DNA of 64,000 nucleotides from Adiantum capillus-veneris (GCA_014529385.2 CM043950.1:77204435-77268434); one strand, 5' to 3'. Numbered from the stretch's first letter, positions 10,880-21,660 are shown. Program-made: numbers and translations. Notes: generated by a model not told the origin, from the letters alone.

Positions 10880-11930
10880 TCAAACATATTCGCAGTCCGA
10901 GACGATAACCCAAAATCGGTGCAGAATTTAGAGAAACTTTCTTCTGCAAAGTTATAGACCACATCGATTCCAATCCCCATCGCGGGTAGTTTCTTCTGCA
11001 AAGTTGTAGAACACATCGATTCCGGTCTCTCACGCGGGTAGTTTCTGCAAAATCGTTTTCAATAAGCAGAAAAATAAAAAACAAAAAACGGAAGTTGCTT
11101 TTTAGGTATGTACGCAGTCCGCGAACGATAACTCAAAATTGGTGCAGAGTTTGAAAACACTTTCTTCTGCAAAGTTGTAGACCACATCAATTCCGGTCAG
11201 CGAGTAGTTTCTGCAAAATCGTTTTCAATAAGCAGAAAAATCGAAAACAAAAAAACAAAAATTGCTTTTCAGGTATGTACGCAGTCCGCGAACGATAACT
11301 CAAAATCGATGCAGAATTTGAAAACACTTCCTTCTGCAAAGTTGTAGACCACATCGATTCCGGTCTTTGGCGCGAGTAGTTTCTGCAAAATCGTTTTCAA
11401 TTAGCAGAAAAATCAAAAACAAAAAGCGGAAGTTGCTTTTCAGAGATGTATGCAGTCCGCGAACGATAACTCAAAATCGGTGCAGAATTTGAAAACACTT
11501 CCTTCTGCAAAGTTGTAGACCACATCGATTTCGGTCTCTCTCACAAGTAATTTCTGCAAAATCGTTTCTAATTAACAGAAAAATCAAAAACAAAAAGCGG
11601 AAGTTGCTTTTCAGGTATGTACGCAGTCCGCGAACGATAACTCAAAATCGGTGCACAATTTGAAAAAACTTCCTTCTGCAAAGTTGTAGACCACATCGAT
11701 TCCGATATCTTTAACGGGTAGTTTCTGAAAAATCGTTTCCAATTAGCAAAAAAATAAAAAACAAATCGCGGAAGCTGTTTTTTCAGGTATGTACGCAGTC
11801 CGCGAACAATAACTCAAAATCGGTGCAGAATTTGAAGAAACTTCCTTCTGCAAAGTTGTAGACCACATCGATTCCGATCCCTTTCGCGAGAAGTGTTTGC
11901 AAAATCCATTTTGATCAGGAGAAAACTTGA
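10880..11930. repeat. ~170-bp tandem repeat array in the leader region
   Basis: The word GCAGTCCG(C)GAACGATAACTC starts copies at about 10891, 11113, 11281, 11454, 11626 and 11797, so the usual period is 168-173 bp. Each copy includes CTTCTGCAAAGTTGTAGACC and TTTCTGCAAAATCGTTTTCA. The array sits between the primer site and the rest of the element, i.e. in its transcribed leader. Confidence 0.9.
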
Positions 11931-11944
11931 AAACAAAAATGTAC

Positions 11945-11957
11945 TGCTCTGATACCA
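11945..11957 (-). other. Primer-binding site of copy 1
   Basis: TGCTCTGATACCA on the plus strand is TGGTATCAGAGCA on the minus strand, directly adjoining the 5' LTR. Confidence 0.9.
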
Positions 11958-12099
11958 TGTTGAGAGAGAAGGAGAGAGCACAGAAGTAGAACCCCAAAGT
12001 GTGTAGAATACACACATGAGATGATGTATATATAGAGGGGACCTGGGTGCCATATATAGAGAAGCCATATATTGAGTAGCTTCACATATAAGCTCAACA
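11958..12099 (-). repeat. 5' LTR of copy 1 (142 bp)
   Basis: Nearly identical to 9303-9444. It is followed by the GTTTA target duplication. Confidence 0.9.
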
Positions 12100-12104
12100 G
12101 TTTA

Positions 12105-13500
12105 CAGGCTGCAAATGGAATGAAAGAGGGGGCTCGATTGCGAGATGCATGGGATAGCAACCAGATGAAGGCAAGGAGGAGTTGATGCATGGGGTGACTG
12201 AAGAAGACGACGGTTGCAGGAGGTCAGGGAGGTGGGGTGGCATAGTGGGGCGACAGAGAGAAGAGAGAGAGACCGCCAGTTGGGGGTCTTAGACCGCAGG
12301 TTGCTGCATAGCAGAGGAGGAGAGAGACAGAGCAGGTGCAGGTTGGCATAAGGGCTGCTAGATAGGAAGGAGCTACAGCTGGAGGGAGAATTTGAGGGAA
12401 TGAAAAGGGGCACGTTGCCTTGTAGCAAGGGAATCAGGTAGGGCTGCAAATGACTACAGAGAAAGAAACTCCAATTGCTGGAGGGACTGTGAGCTGATAC
12501 CAATTACCAAGGGTAGAGGAGAGCTGAAGGTTGTAAGACTTGGCCATCGGTTATCGAGAAGAAAAAGAGGGGCTGTTCGAGAGCGCTAGAAAGGAGATGA
12601 GAGTACTAAATAAAGGGCCATCATATGCATGGGATGATGCTACCGGGTGCATGAGTGCATGGATCTGATCAGAGGGTGGCCGTCAAGGATCCAAGAAGTG
12701 GGTTGTCGTATCAGAAGCAGGTCGCATAAGTTGCTTAGAAAATCTCGGAGATTGGAAGGAAATGTGGAGGAGGACCGGCTTACATAGAGAACAAAGCACC
12801 AGGCCTAAGTAAGATTTCATCGTTGTAAATACACCAATTGAAGCTTGAGTAGGTATACAACATTTTCTCTCCTGCTCTCATGCCTCTATACGTACTATCA
12901 CGTATCTGAGTGGCAAGTGAGGTGTGCGCAAAGGGTACAAGTATGTGATATGTGCCCAGTTTTGGGGTGTGTCTAGTGAGTGAGTGCTACCTCTATGGTT
13001 GTGGTATATGCAAGCTTGTGGACAAACTTAAGCCGGCCATTGATCTTGAGATTTCGAATGAGTCTGGATTAGTTCTTTTTCGATGGGAGTTCTCTCTAAA
13101 GGGTTGAGGCTTGATGTTATGATTTCATACTGGGTTATTGGGTATCTGCACATTTTTGGGGTGTTTGTGAGTGTCGGGACTACCTATATGTGGGTGTATG
13201 ATGCTATCAAGGGTCATAGATCGGGATAATTGATTTCATGCTTTACAATCGGGTGTATATAAATATGGTTGATCAGATTTCGGCCTTGGACATTGATTGT
13301 TTGCAGAGTGGGTGTCTCAGTGTGTGTTTAGTAGGGGATAGGGGTGCTATGAAATCACTGGGATATAGAGAGGCATTCATATTGTGTGCTCATGGTTTTC
13401 TTGTTTCCCCCTTTCCAACAGGGTCGTGGTAGAGCGATGGCTCAGGCATGTGATGAAGGTCATCCTAATGCTAATTCGGGTCATGGACAAAGTGATTTTT
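12105..13500. other. Spacer without recognisable genes
   Basis: A purine-rich stretch (12.1-12.8 kb) continues the block interrupted by the LTR element. A primer-site-like word (GCTGATACCA) at about 12493 has no LTR next to it that I can bound. Bases 13326-13386 resemble the minus strand at about 2250-2310. TTTCCAACAG at about 13415-13424 would be an acceptable splice acceptor before the zinc-knuckle frame, but this is untested. Confidence 0.35.
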
Positions 13501-13810
13501 GAGACGCAGAGGAGGTTTATTCATACTTGCTATAATTGTGGTGAGCTTGGTCACATCAACACTTACTCTTCAAAGACAAGAAGGATGGGAGGTGATACTA
13601 TGCATTGGATATATAGGGAGATCAAGGTACTGAACAAGAAAATCAAGCCTCAACCTTTGGTGTTCATGTGGGTATTGTGCAGGTAGAAAAGAAAGATGTA
13701 GATGTGTTTCCAGTAGGCAAAAGAGAGAAAGAAGACTATGCTGCTCCACGGCCTAGTAGAAATAAAAGTAAGGAGGGTGAAGATGTAAAAGCCAAGAGGA
13801 AAAGAAAACC
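13500..13810 (+). pseudogene. Decayed gypsy gag C-terminus with zinc knuckle
   Basis: One frame reads CYNCGELGHINTY followed by Ser where the fourth zinc ligand is expected, so the CX2CX4HX4C knuckle is damaged. A lysine-rich linker follows, like the basic linker of the element at 53 kb. It belongs to the same element as the gag remnant at 7.6-8.3 kb. Confidence 0.65.
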
Positions 13811-13948
13811 TCATAGATGATTTGAAGTGGTAGATTTTCCTTTGGGAGAAGGCCAAAAAGCTTATAGACTAAAGGAAGACCTGATTGGGAGGAAAGTAGA
13901 TTGTACTTCTGGACAGTTGATGAATATGGTGCCCAAACTTAAAAGGCA

Positions 13949-14420
13949 ATGGAATCATTAAGGAATCTACAGAAAGAGGTGAAGCATGGACAAGTCAAAG
14001 TGTTGTTTGTGGCAGAGTTACCCGACATTTGTCAATTGGTAAACAATTGGCATAAAGTTGTGGGCATGGGAGAAGCCTGCATTGATGGAGGTTCTCAGCT
14101 TTGCGTGATTACACACTCATCTGTCGAGAGACTAGGTCTCATTACATGCGGAAGCTTTGGGTTTTATATTCGACTAGCAAACCATGGCAAAGTGAAATGT
14201 TTAGGAATGATAAAAAATTTGGAAGTCGAAGTCTTTAATGTGAAGGTTATTGTAAACTTTCATGTTATGCCAGCTACTCTGGTAGCCTTTCCTCTCATTC
14301 TGGGATGACCTTTGTTGAGAGATTTTGGTGTCGTGCAAGATTGGTGCAAGGTCACAATCTGTGTGCATGGCATGAAGCGTGCAAAGAGAGTGTTGGATAT
14401 GACTACCAAACAAATAATGG
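13949..14420 (+). pseudogene. Decayed gypsy aspartic protease
   Basis: A 119-codon frame holds CIDGGSQLCVITHSSVERLGL, then KCLGMIKNLEVEV and a VMPA...PLILG segment. It is collinear with residues ~470-565 of the 53-kb polyprotein (VYVDGGAQMCVITERAMNRL ... YPIILGRPW). A TGA replaces the Arg codon after LILG, and the frame then continues. The active site reads DGG instead of the usual DSG/DTG, as in the other element. Confidence 0.75.
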
Positions 14421-14699
14421 CACTTGAAGATGTGAGTGAAAATGATGATTCCGAAACTATTAGCAATGATAGTTCTGAAGACTCAGAAAGTAGCACTCCT
14501 TCGAGTTACAGTGATGAGGGTGAAGTGTCATTTTTGTTGTTACGAGGAACAAAGAGAAGTTAGTGAAGTGCTAAAGTTACCAGGGAGTATAAATTCTTCA
14601 AGCCGTTTAGAGCAACTGGAAGAGTTGATGCAACCAAAACATGAATTGCCAGCTAAGAAAGAGTTAATTCAAAATATGTTTACTGATTTGACAAAGGAG

Positions 14700-15470
14700 A
14701 AAGAAAGGAGTACTTAGCAATGTTGGATAGGTTTCCAAATCTTAAATCACCTTATACCAAGACATAAGGGGTTTTGTTGGGGATCCTATGAAGATTGAGC
14801 TAGTTGAAGGGGCCAAGCCAATAAGACGGAAATTAAGAAGGGTGGGTAAGGAACAGATGAATTCTTTAAAAGAAGAAGTGGATAAACTATTGGATGCAAG
14901 GTTCATTGTGCCAATCGATAATGCTGAATGAGTGAGCCCTATAGTGGTCACTCCAAATAAACATGTGCGTTGGAAAGATCCTTACCCTTTGTCTTTCATT
15001 GATCAACTTATAGATGCAGTGGCTAGTTTTGAAAGATACAGTGTCTGTGATGGTTATTGAGGATATTTTCAGCTTATTCTTGCTCTTGAAGACCGCAAAA
15101 AATACTACTTTTATCATGACATGGGGTGGTTTCTGCTTTTGTTGCCTTCCTTTTGGGTTGATTAATGGGACTAGAGCTTTTGAAAGGAAAGTGGATTGGA
15201 TCCTTACCCCGTTTCGTGAAAAGTTTGTCAAAGGGTTCATTGATGATTTCTACGTATAGAGTTCAAGAAAGGAGCATGTTCAAATGCTTGAAATTACTTT
15301 TGCAAGGTATGATGAATGCAAGGGTCAGCTCAATCCTAAAAAATGTCATTTGGCACAGCCACGCGTAAAGCTTCTTGGGCATGTAATTTCAGAAAATGGG
15401 ATTGAAGCAGATCTAGAGAAAAAGGAGGCTTTGTTGTTATTGTCATCTCCAAAAGATACCACACAGTAGG
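14700..15470 (+). pseudogene. Decayed gypsy reverse transcriptase
   Basis: Overlapping frames give the RT order: a Lys/Arg-rich RRKLRRVGKEQMNSLKEEVD segment, VIPIDNAEW-like and SPIVVTPNK-like pieces, a GGFCFCCLPFGLINGTRAFE segment (canonical FG(L)xNAPxxF), FIDDFYV at the catalytic Asp-Asp, and CKGQLNPKKCHLAQPRVKLL with GHVISENGIEAD. Stops and frameshifts interrupt it repeatedly. Confidence 0.8.
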
Positions 15471-16030
15471 ACACTTTCATACAGAAAGTTATATATCTAT
15501 CTCGTTTCATACCTTTGGCAACACAACTATTGTATCCATTGCAACAAACATTTAAGAATGATCCCTTGGAGTGGTTTCATGACTGTGATGATGTTTTTGA
15601 CATGGTTGAAGAGGTTTTGAGTACGTTACGTAGTTTGAAAGCTCGTTGACTGGGAGAAGGAGTCTTATGTCAACCCATCAGTGGGAGATGATGCCATTGG
15701 GACCGTGTTGTTGCAAAAAGGAAAGGCGTCTCAGTATATGAAGCCTGTTGATTATGCTAGCAGAGTGAAGCTCCTCATATTTTTTTGAAATTGAATTGGT
15801 GATGACTTGTGTGGTTTATGCTTGTAGAAGATTCAAACACTACTTGCTGCAAAAGTCATTCACCTTTGTCAACAATTATTCATTGCTTCCCCACTTGTTC
15901 AATAATTTAAATATATCAGAAATAGTGATGAAGTGGGTTATTGAGCTTCAGGAGTTTCAGTTCACCTTTTTGGTGGAGGAAAGTACTTGGGCTACCCTAG
16001 GAGATCTTCTCACTTATAGGGATAGTTCGG
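15471..16030 (+). pseudogene. Decayed gypsy RNase H
   Basis: Fragments match the Ty3-type RNase H and connection region: FIQKVIYLSRFIPLATQLLY, DAIGTVLLQKG, MTCVVYACRRFKHYLLQKSF and VMKWVIELQEFQFTFLVEES. The counterpart in the 53-kb element is at 56.0-56.6 kb. Several stop codons are present. Confidence 0.7.
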
Positions 16031-16129
16031 TTTTGGTCAAAGAAGAGTTGGTGCAGAAAAAGAAGGTCGAGACTCTTGCCATCTCTAAGGCTTCACTGTT
16101 ATACTTTTATGGTTCTTGTTGAAGAAGCC

Positions 16130-16520
16130 ATGATGTTTCTTGAGGAGGAATTGTTATTTATAATGCACAAGGGAAGCTTATGAGGAAGCAAGGGCTGAAA
16201 TTTGATGCCAAAAGTAGCAATCAAGAAGAATACATGGCTCTCAAAGGTGGATTGAGATATTTTCTTATAATTGGGAATTAGATACTTGCAAATTAAAGGA
16301 GATGCTTTGTTGGTTGTGAAGCAAGCATTGGGAGTATGGAAGAATAAGAACCCTAAATTGAAGAATTTATGCTTCAAAGTGACAATGTTGCTCAAAATAC
16401 TTGAAGTATGGAGTTTGTAGCATATTGAGAGGTCTCAAAATGAAGAAGCTCATGATGCTGCCCGAGAGATGATCACTTGTATTTGTGGTAAAGGTAGATG
16501 CTCCTTTTATCATGGGAGGA
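16130..16520 (+). pseudogene. Second RNase H remnant (aRNH-type)
   Basis: The readable piece KGDALLVVKQALGVWKNKNP parallels RGDSLLVIRQIQGVWKCKNP at 56.9 kb. That motif belongs to the extra RNase H domain found between RNase H and integrase in Tat-lineage Ty3/gypsy elements. The presence of both domains supports the lineage call. Frameshifts and stops are frequent. Confidence 0.6.
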
Positions 16521-16619
16521 AAATCTTATCAAAGGAAGTGTATTTTCTATTGACAGGTCTTCTACCTGAAGGTTTATCGTCTTCTAAAAGTATGCATTCA
16601 CAAGGAAAGCCAAGAAATA

Positions 16620-17646
16620 CAAAATGCTTGGTGATGTGCTTTACATGAAAGGAGGTGATTTGGTTTTGCTTCGAGTGCTTTGGAAAGAGGAAATTTACAA
16701 AATCCTGGAAGAAAATCATGAGGGATCTTGTGGAGGCTATTTTGGTATGAAGATCATGTTGCATAAGGTATTGCAAGAATGTTTTATATGGCCAAGTATT
16801 CAATGGGATATTAATCATTGGTGCAAGTCATATTTTCCTTGTTAGAGGATGGGAAAGAGAATTTCAAAGCCTAAATTGCGAAAGACAATTCTAGCTTTTG
16901 ACGTCTTTGAGAAATGGGGTCTTGATGCCATTGGACCTTTATCTGTGACGAGAAAAAGAAATGCTTACATCTTGACAGTAGTGGACTATTTGTCATGATG
17001 GGCAGAAGCCAAGGCGGTCAAACAAATTACCAGTAAAGATATGGGGAAATTTGTTTATGAGCACATATGTTGCAAATTTGGTGTGCCATTAGAGCTACTT
17101 TCTAATAGAGGACCAGGATTTAGAGGAGAGATTTTTGATTTCGTATGCAAAAAGCTCAATACACAGTATAGGTACAATTTTCCCTATTATGCACAATGCA
17201 ATGGTCTTAATGAAAGGTTTAATGGATGGAGAGTTGGTAAAACTTGGAATTCAGAGTTGCCTTTTGCATTATGGGCCTACAAGATTGCTATCAAAATGAG
17301 GAGACTACAAGACTGCATTATGGGCCTACAAGACTGCTATCAAAATGAGGAGAGGGATTTTCCCTTGTAGTTGGTTTATGAAAAGGAAGCATTATTGCCA
17401 ATTGAAGTGGAAATTCCTGCTCTCAAGTTGTTGTCATTGGACGATGAGGAGCAGACAAATGCATGGCAGAAAAGGTTATTGAATTCATAATGCTTGCAAC
17501 TGAATAGAGTTTTAGCTTTGAGTTACTATGAGGAAGTTTAAAAGAAGGCTCAACTAAAAGCCAATGAATACGTGGAGGATAAGAAAAATAAAAAGGGTGA
17601 TTTGGTGTTGCAATACAATAGTAAGTTGGACAATACCTTTTAGGAG
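16620..17646 (+). pseudogene. Decayed gypsy integrase, cut by the CACTA block
   Basis: A zinc-binding HHCC region (ENHEGSCGGYFGMK ... HWCKSYFPC) is followed by the core: WGLDAIGPL with the first Asp, then LLSNRGPGFRGE where the second catalytic Asp would be (Asn codon 17104-17106), then CNGLNERFNG with the Glu. A ~49-bp tandem duplication lies at 17268-17362. The C-terminal part stops at 17646, where a CACTA terminus begins, and resumes at 37842. Confidence 0.8.
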
Positions 17647-17910
17647 CACTACAAGAGGTTATGTGCACTTGTGATGCTTTTAGATAAGAAAATACATTGG
17701 GTTTTTATACTCCCTGGCGTCGCTAAGACCGTCGATAAAAGCATCGCTATGGGAATGTCGCTATAACAGTCACTATAATCGTTGCTATGTAAGTCGCTAT
17801 ACACGTCACTTTATAGTGATGGTGATAGCGATGATTGCAATCCTTTTGTAGAGACACTTATAACGACGTTGTAGAACCTTATACATAGACGCTTATAGCG
17901 ACACCCGAGA
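17647..17910. repeat. CACTA terminus and subterminal repeats (left)
   Basis: The 12-bp terminal motif is followed by several short CGTCGCTA / ATCGCTATG / AGTCGCTAT variants in both orientations, the usual transposase-binding arrangement of En/Spm ends. Confidence 0.75.
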
Positions 17911-18681
17911 GTAAAATTTTTTGGTTGATAATGCATTGAATGCCCTGCCACCCATCCCATATTGAATGTTTCCAAAATAAAGTATACCTGCATGAATCCA
18001 AGATAAGCACAGATTCACCTTTGAAAGAAAGTGGAAGGTATAGATCAAAAGTAGTCACCCACATGACAAAATATAGCCACTAACTCCATCATGTATAGTA
18101 TTGTTTGCAGAATAAAGATACAAAACTGACAAAAGTAATTGGACGAAAGTAGATTGACAAAAGTAAATTAATGACAATTATACACATTGTAGGAAAAATC
18201 ACTTGATTGTTAAGCTTTGTAAATGTAATAGCTACAACACAATTGTCATTATAGAAAAAATACATGGTTTTCCAATAGTTACAAAAAGACGTATACACAT
18301 CATCTTGTTATACATGCTATGACAAAAGAAAACTAATGCTATCTAGCTACGGCTAGACTGACATCATCTAATCAGACGTCTCGTTGCATCCAAGTGGCGT
18401 CTCTGTTGGATTCTTTAGAAAAAGACTTTCTATAAGTATAAACATTTAATTACAAAACAATGTATTTTCTTAACTTATCATTAAAACACAACAAATGTAA
18501 AAGACTAAAGTACAATACTAACCATGCCACCGTGAGAACTAAGAATGTCATCAAGGCGTTTAGGCCCTTTTTGCCTGCATTCTCACACTTGTACGGTGTG
18601 GGGTCACATCCTGTGATGATTGACCACTATTCAAAACATATAAAGAATCCATTATGTCAGAATTTGAAAGTACAAAATCCA
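17911..18681. other. Non-coding subterminal region
   Basis: AT-rich, no supported gene. A short direct duplication (AATCCATTATGT-AGAATTTGAAAGTACA) lies at about 18648-18705. Confidence 0.4.
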
Positions 18682-19449
18682 TTATGTTAGAATTTGAAAG
18701 TACAGATAGATGTAACTACAAAACCTAAAGAGCAATGCAAAAACACTTACAAATTCGGCCTCAAATGATGCCCACCCGCCGCTCTCCAAGTGGTACGAGA
18801 TTCCTGCCTCTACTCTCCCTTTCGCTGCATCCTTTTGTTGCTTCCGCTTGTCAAGATTATTGCGCACTGCTCCCTTAGTATTCTTATAATCTTCCTTGGC
18901 AAGCCAAACTGGTCTATTCCACCCATGCTTTATTGCTTTTTGTACTGCAAAACGCTTGTGCTTGCAGTATTCACTCCTTCGAACCTTCATCAGGTCTTCA
19001 GTGAAGCACTCATCCCGACTTGACATGGGAAACTTGTCATGCAGCATACTGATGGATTTGTCTTTTAATTCATTTGGCACTATACTCTAGGTGTTTAGTA
19101 TGTAGTGTCGAAACACTTGAGATAAAAAATTGTGCATGCACCAGATCACCTTCTTGCCTTTGTCATCCAAGATGATGCCGACGTTGACGTTGACCGAGTA
19201 CGGGAAGCTCTCTTGCATGTGACACATGAACTTAGGTGTCTTGATAGCGGTTTCCAGTGGTGTCCCTAGTGATGTCTTGATGGGGGTACGGACATCAGGT
19301 GTCTCCACTGATGTCTGGGTCTCGAAGTGAGGAGTGACGACTGGCATGACTCCTGGAGGAGTAGCTAGTGGTGTGTAGCCAGGAACGATCAATAGCTGCG
19401 CAAAAGCTGGCATAGATGGCGATGCCGTGGCTAGTGTTGGGGCGGGCAA
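18682..19449 (-). pseudogene. CACTA accessory protein (plant transposase, Ptta/En/Spm-like)
   Basis: Reading leftwards: a Pro/Thr-rich N-terminal segment, then FPYSVNVNVGIILDDKGKKV, an in-frame TAG near 19086-19088, and VPNELKDKSISMLHDKF ... RPVWLAKEDYKNTKGAVRNN ... SYHLESGGWASFEAEFV. The layout (nucleic-acid-binding core, 'W..V....K' and a terminal HxxGxxxF motif) matches the second protein of CACTA elements (PF03004-like). It ends with a hydrophobic tail that may be read-through. A related gene is at 27217-28370, with SHLGSGGFDTFRYEFV. The stop makes it inactive unless spliced. Confidence 0.6.
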
Positions 19450-19841
19450 AGATGGAAAAGGTAAGGAGCCTCGTCAAATAGGAAGCGGTGTTCACGCATC
19501 CGCGACGACATCCCCACAACAATCGTCGTTGCCACCACTAGAGCGTTGATGCCTAGACGAGTGTGAAGATCATCAGGTCAACACAGAAGTCTTGGAGCGT
19601 GCTGAATGCTCCAAAAAAGAGGGAGACGCTGAAGGAGTGGAATGACATGATGTTGTTGTAGAGCGATGACGCTCTTTGTATCACCTCCTATGCTGGGGTG
19701 ACAAAGAAGAAAGAAAGTCATCATCGTCCATACTTGCATTAAACACACGAACATTTATTCTTAATATTAAATGGAGAGGGAAACATGGACAAGTTATAAT
19801 CTATACTATAGATAATAGGGAGAGGGATTCCTGTGTAAAAA

Positions 19842-19894
<53 letters not shown>

Positions 19895-20130
19895 CATAAA
19901 GGGGGAGGGATTCCTATATAGAGAGATTCCTTTGAAGTTCTTGTGAATTTGTCTCTTGTACATTATATATATCTTGTACAAGCTATGTCTTGAACAACAC
20001 GCCTTTTATATGTAGCTGTGACAAGACACTCTGGTCATATTTTTTTTTTTTTCTATTTTCCATAGTTTTCTCGATTACTTGTGGCAGATCATTATCTATC
20101 ACAGGAGAGAGAGAGCGGTATGTCTAATCT
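19450..20130. other. Spacer with GT/GA microsatellite
   Basis: A (GT)n(GA)n compound microsatellite lies at about 19837-19891 and a poly-T at 20040-20053. The left part may hold the 5' end of the accessory gene. No other gene is seen. Confidence 0.5.
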
Positions 20131-20133
20131 ATT

Positions 20134-20580
20134 TTGTATATGCAGATTTCTATATTCTTGGGCAGTTGTAGATTCTCGGAGTCCATCAGTATGAGTGATC
20201 TTAGTGTCTGTTTCACCCGATCAAATAGATCTAGTGAAGGAACGAGTAGCATCTATGAGCAAAGAAATTGGAGCCTCAGTCTCCATTGCACTTGGAGCGT
20301 AGTGTTGCTTCGGCCTACGTTGGCATATCATACTTTAACAATACATCAAGGAGTATTCGTGCTTGTGAGACTGCTCAGACTATGTCAAAGGATTATGACC
20401 CCTGAGGGCAAGCAGGTGATGGTCCACATGCAACAATTGTGTAGAGAGGCTTTCGGACACACTGTCATGATCTCTTCAAGGGCTCATGATAAATCTTCCA
20501 AGGATTATGTTATTGCTACTCTGCATCGGGAGTTTCTAGATCCCTCTCTAGAGAATACTCTTGCATTGAAGTATTTGTAA
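20134..20580 (+). CDS. Unidentified ORF, possible captured gene fragment
   Basis: A 148-codon open frame runs up to 45 bp before the copia insertion. Its C-terminal half (CREAFGHTVMISSRAHDKSS ... LHREFLDPSLENTLALKYL) looks protein-like. Other frames of the same stretch also give plausible pieces (DQIDLVKERVASMSKEIGAS; VASAYVGISYFNNTSRSIRA), which suggests a frameshifted coding sequence rather than a working gene. No family was recognised. Gene-fragment capture is common in CACTA elements, but here it is only an inference. Confidence 0.3.
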   Translation: MYMQISIFLGSCRFSESISMSDLSVCFTRSNRSSEGTSSIYEQRNWSLSLHCTWSVVLLRPTLAYHTLTIHQGVFVLVRLLRLCQRIMTPEGKQVMVHMQQLCREAFGHTVMISSRAHDKSSKDYVIATLHREFLDPSLENTLALKYL

Positions 20581-20630
20581 ATGTTTGTACATCTGTAAGT
20601 GGTGTGTTGTGTTTGTTGCAGAACCCTTAC

Positions 20631-20775
20631 TCTTGAGATGTAGAGAGAAAGAGAGAGAGAGACGAGACAAGAGACACACCATATACGCTCCCAAAGACTG
20701 ATTCATATTGAGGACAAGATACAAATATATAGGTGAGACCAAGTTCAGTAGATTGAGCCATATATAGCTCCAACA
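20631..20775 (-). repeat. 3' LTR of the copia element (145 bp)
   Basis: On the plus strand it runs TCTTGAGATGTAGAGAG to TAGCTCCAACA. It has one copy of the ~47-bp unit that is duplicated in the other LTR. Confidence 0.9.
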
Positions 20776-21059
20776 CCCCCACTCAAACAAAGGTCTCTAT
20801 CTTTGGATGAAAAAACCCCTGGGGAGTTCAAGGGAAAAACCCAAGCCCCTATACAATGTGAAAATATGAACCAGCGGTGATGATGTGAAAGTGAATTGTG
20901 CATCTATGTACAAATATTCAAGTGACTTAGATATCACAATGTGCAAATGTGGAGTGTGCATAGTGCATGGTACCTAAAAGATTACAATGTCATATGTACA
21001 AGGCTATTACAATAGCAAAGAAGCTAATCTAGAAAGAGTGAGGCCGCAGCAACTCCAAG

Positions 21060-21660
21060 CTCCGAGCGTAAGAGGATGAAACATGACTCATTGAGACCTT
21101 TGGTCAAAATTTATACAATCATCTGGTCACTTGGACAGTGTTCAACCATAATGGTAATGGACAACAATGTGCTTTGACTTATTATGTTGAACATAGTCTT
21201 TTGCAAGACTAATAGCACTTTGGTTGTCACACCGCAAGGGTGTGCTAGAAAGAGGAGAGTGACCAATATCAACCAGCATTTGTCGAAGCCAAATCAACTC
21301 ACGAGCTGCAAGTGATGCCGCAACATATTCTGACTCAGTCGTAGAAACTGCAACACCACGTTATTTCTTGCTGGTCCAAGAAACAAGACAACCATTTAAA
21401 AAGAAGCAATTTCCACTAGTAGATTGCATAGATAAATGAGAGCTTGCCCAGTCTGCATCTGTGTAACCCAAAAGAGAAAGAGATTGCATAGAATCCGATG
21501 TGAGTTGTCGTCAATAGACTAAACCAAAATATGTAGTGCCTTTCAAGTATTTCAATACACGCTTTGGAGCCGACCAATGCTTAAGAGAAGGACATGCAAG
21601 ATGTTGTCCAAGATAATTGGCAGCAAACAGAATATCAGGACGAGTGTTCATGCCAACAAA
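21060..21660 (-). pseudogene. Copia RNase H region, interrupted by stops
   Basis: After the TAG that ends the main frame at 21661, the same frame continues with NTRPDILFAANYLGQHLA, later YTDADWASS (catalytic-type Asp), STTESEYVAAS and LRCDNQSAISLAK, the conserved copia RNase H order. Further in-frame stops occur (for example after TYFGLVY and after WTSKK). The C-terminal KHI...YH motif is present but altered. An encoded enzyme would lack RNase H unless stops were read through. Confidence 0.85.

Larger units (their letters stand above)
9303..12099 (-). mobile_element. Non-autonomous LTR element, copy 1
   Basis: A complete 2797-bp element on the minus strand. Its 142-bp LTRs (9303-9444 and 11958-12099) begin TGTTGAG and end CTCAACA. 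The target duplication is GTTTA (9298-9302 and 12100-12104). The primer site, TGGTATCAGAGCA on the minus strand, is at 11945-11957; a G-rich polypurine tract abuts the other LTR. There is no gag or pol. The interior consists of a 37-bp tandem repeat (9561-9665), ATCATGGTATCA-type repeats (10140-10610) and about six ~170-bp repeats (10880-11930). A second copy is at 33296-36131. The segment next to the polypurine tract matches that of the copia element at 20631, suggesting mobilisation by copia machinery. Confidence 0.93.

Noticed and set aside
12102-12503. 133-codon minus-strand frame rich in Ser, Leu, Pro
   Set aside because: Reverse of a purine-rich tract; starts inside an LTR-flanking duplication and shows no family motif.
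12490-12505. GCTGATACCA as a primer-binding site of another element
   Set aside because: No LTR end (TG...CA) adjoining it could be paired with a second copy.
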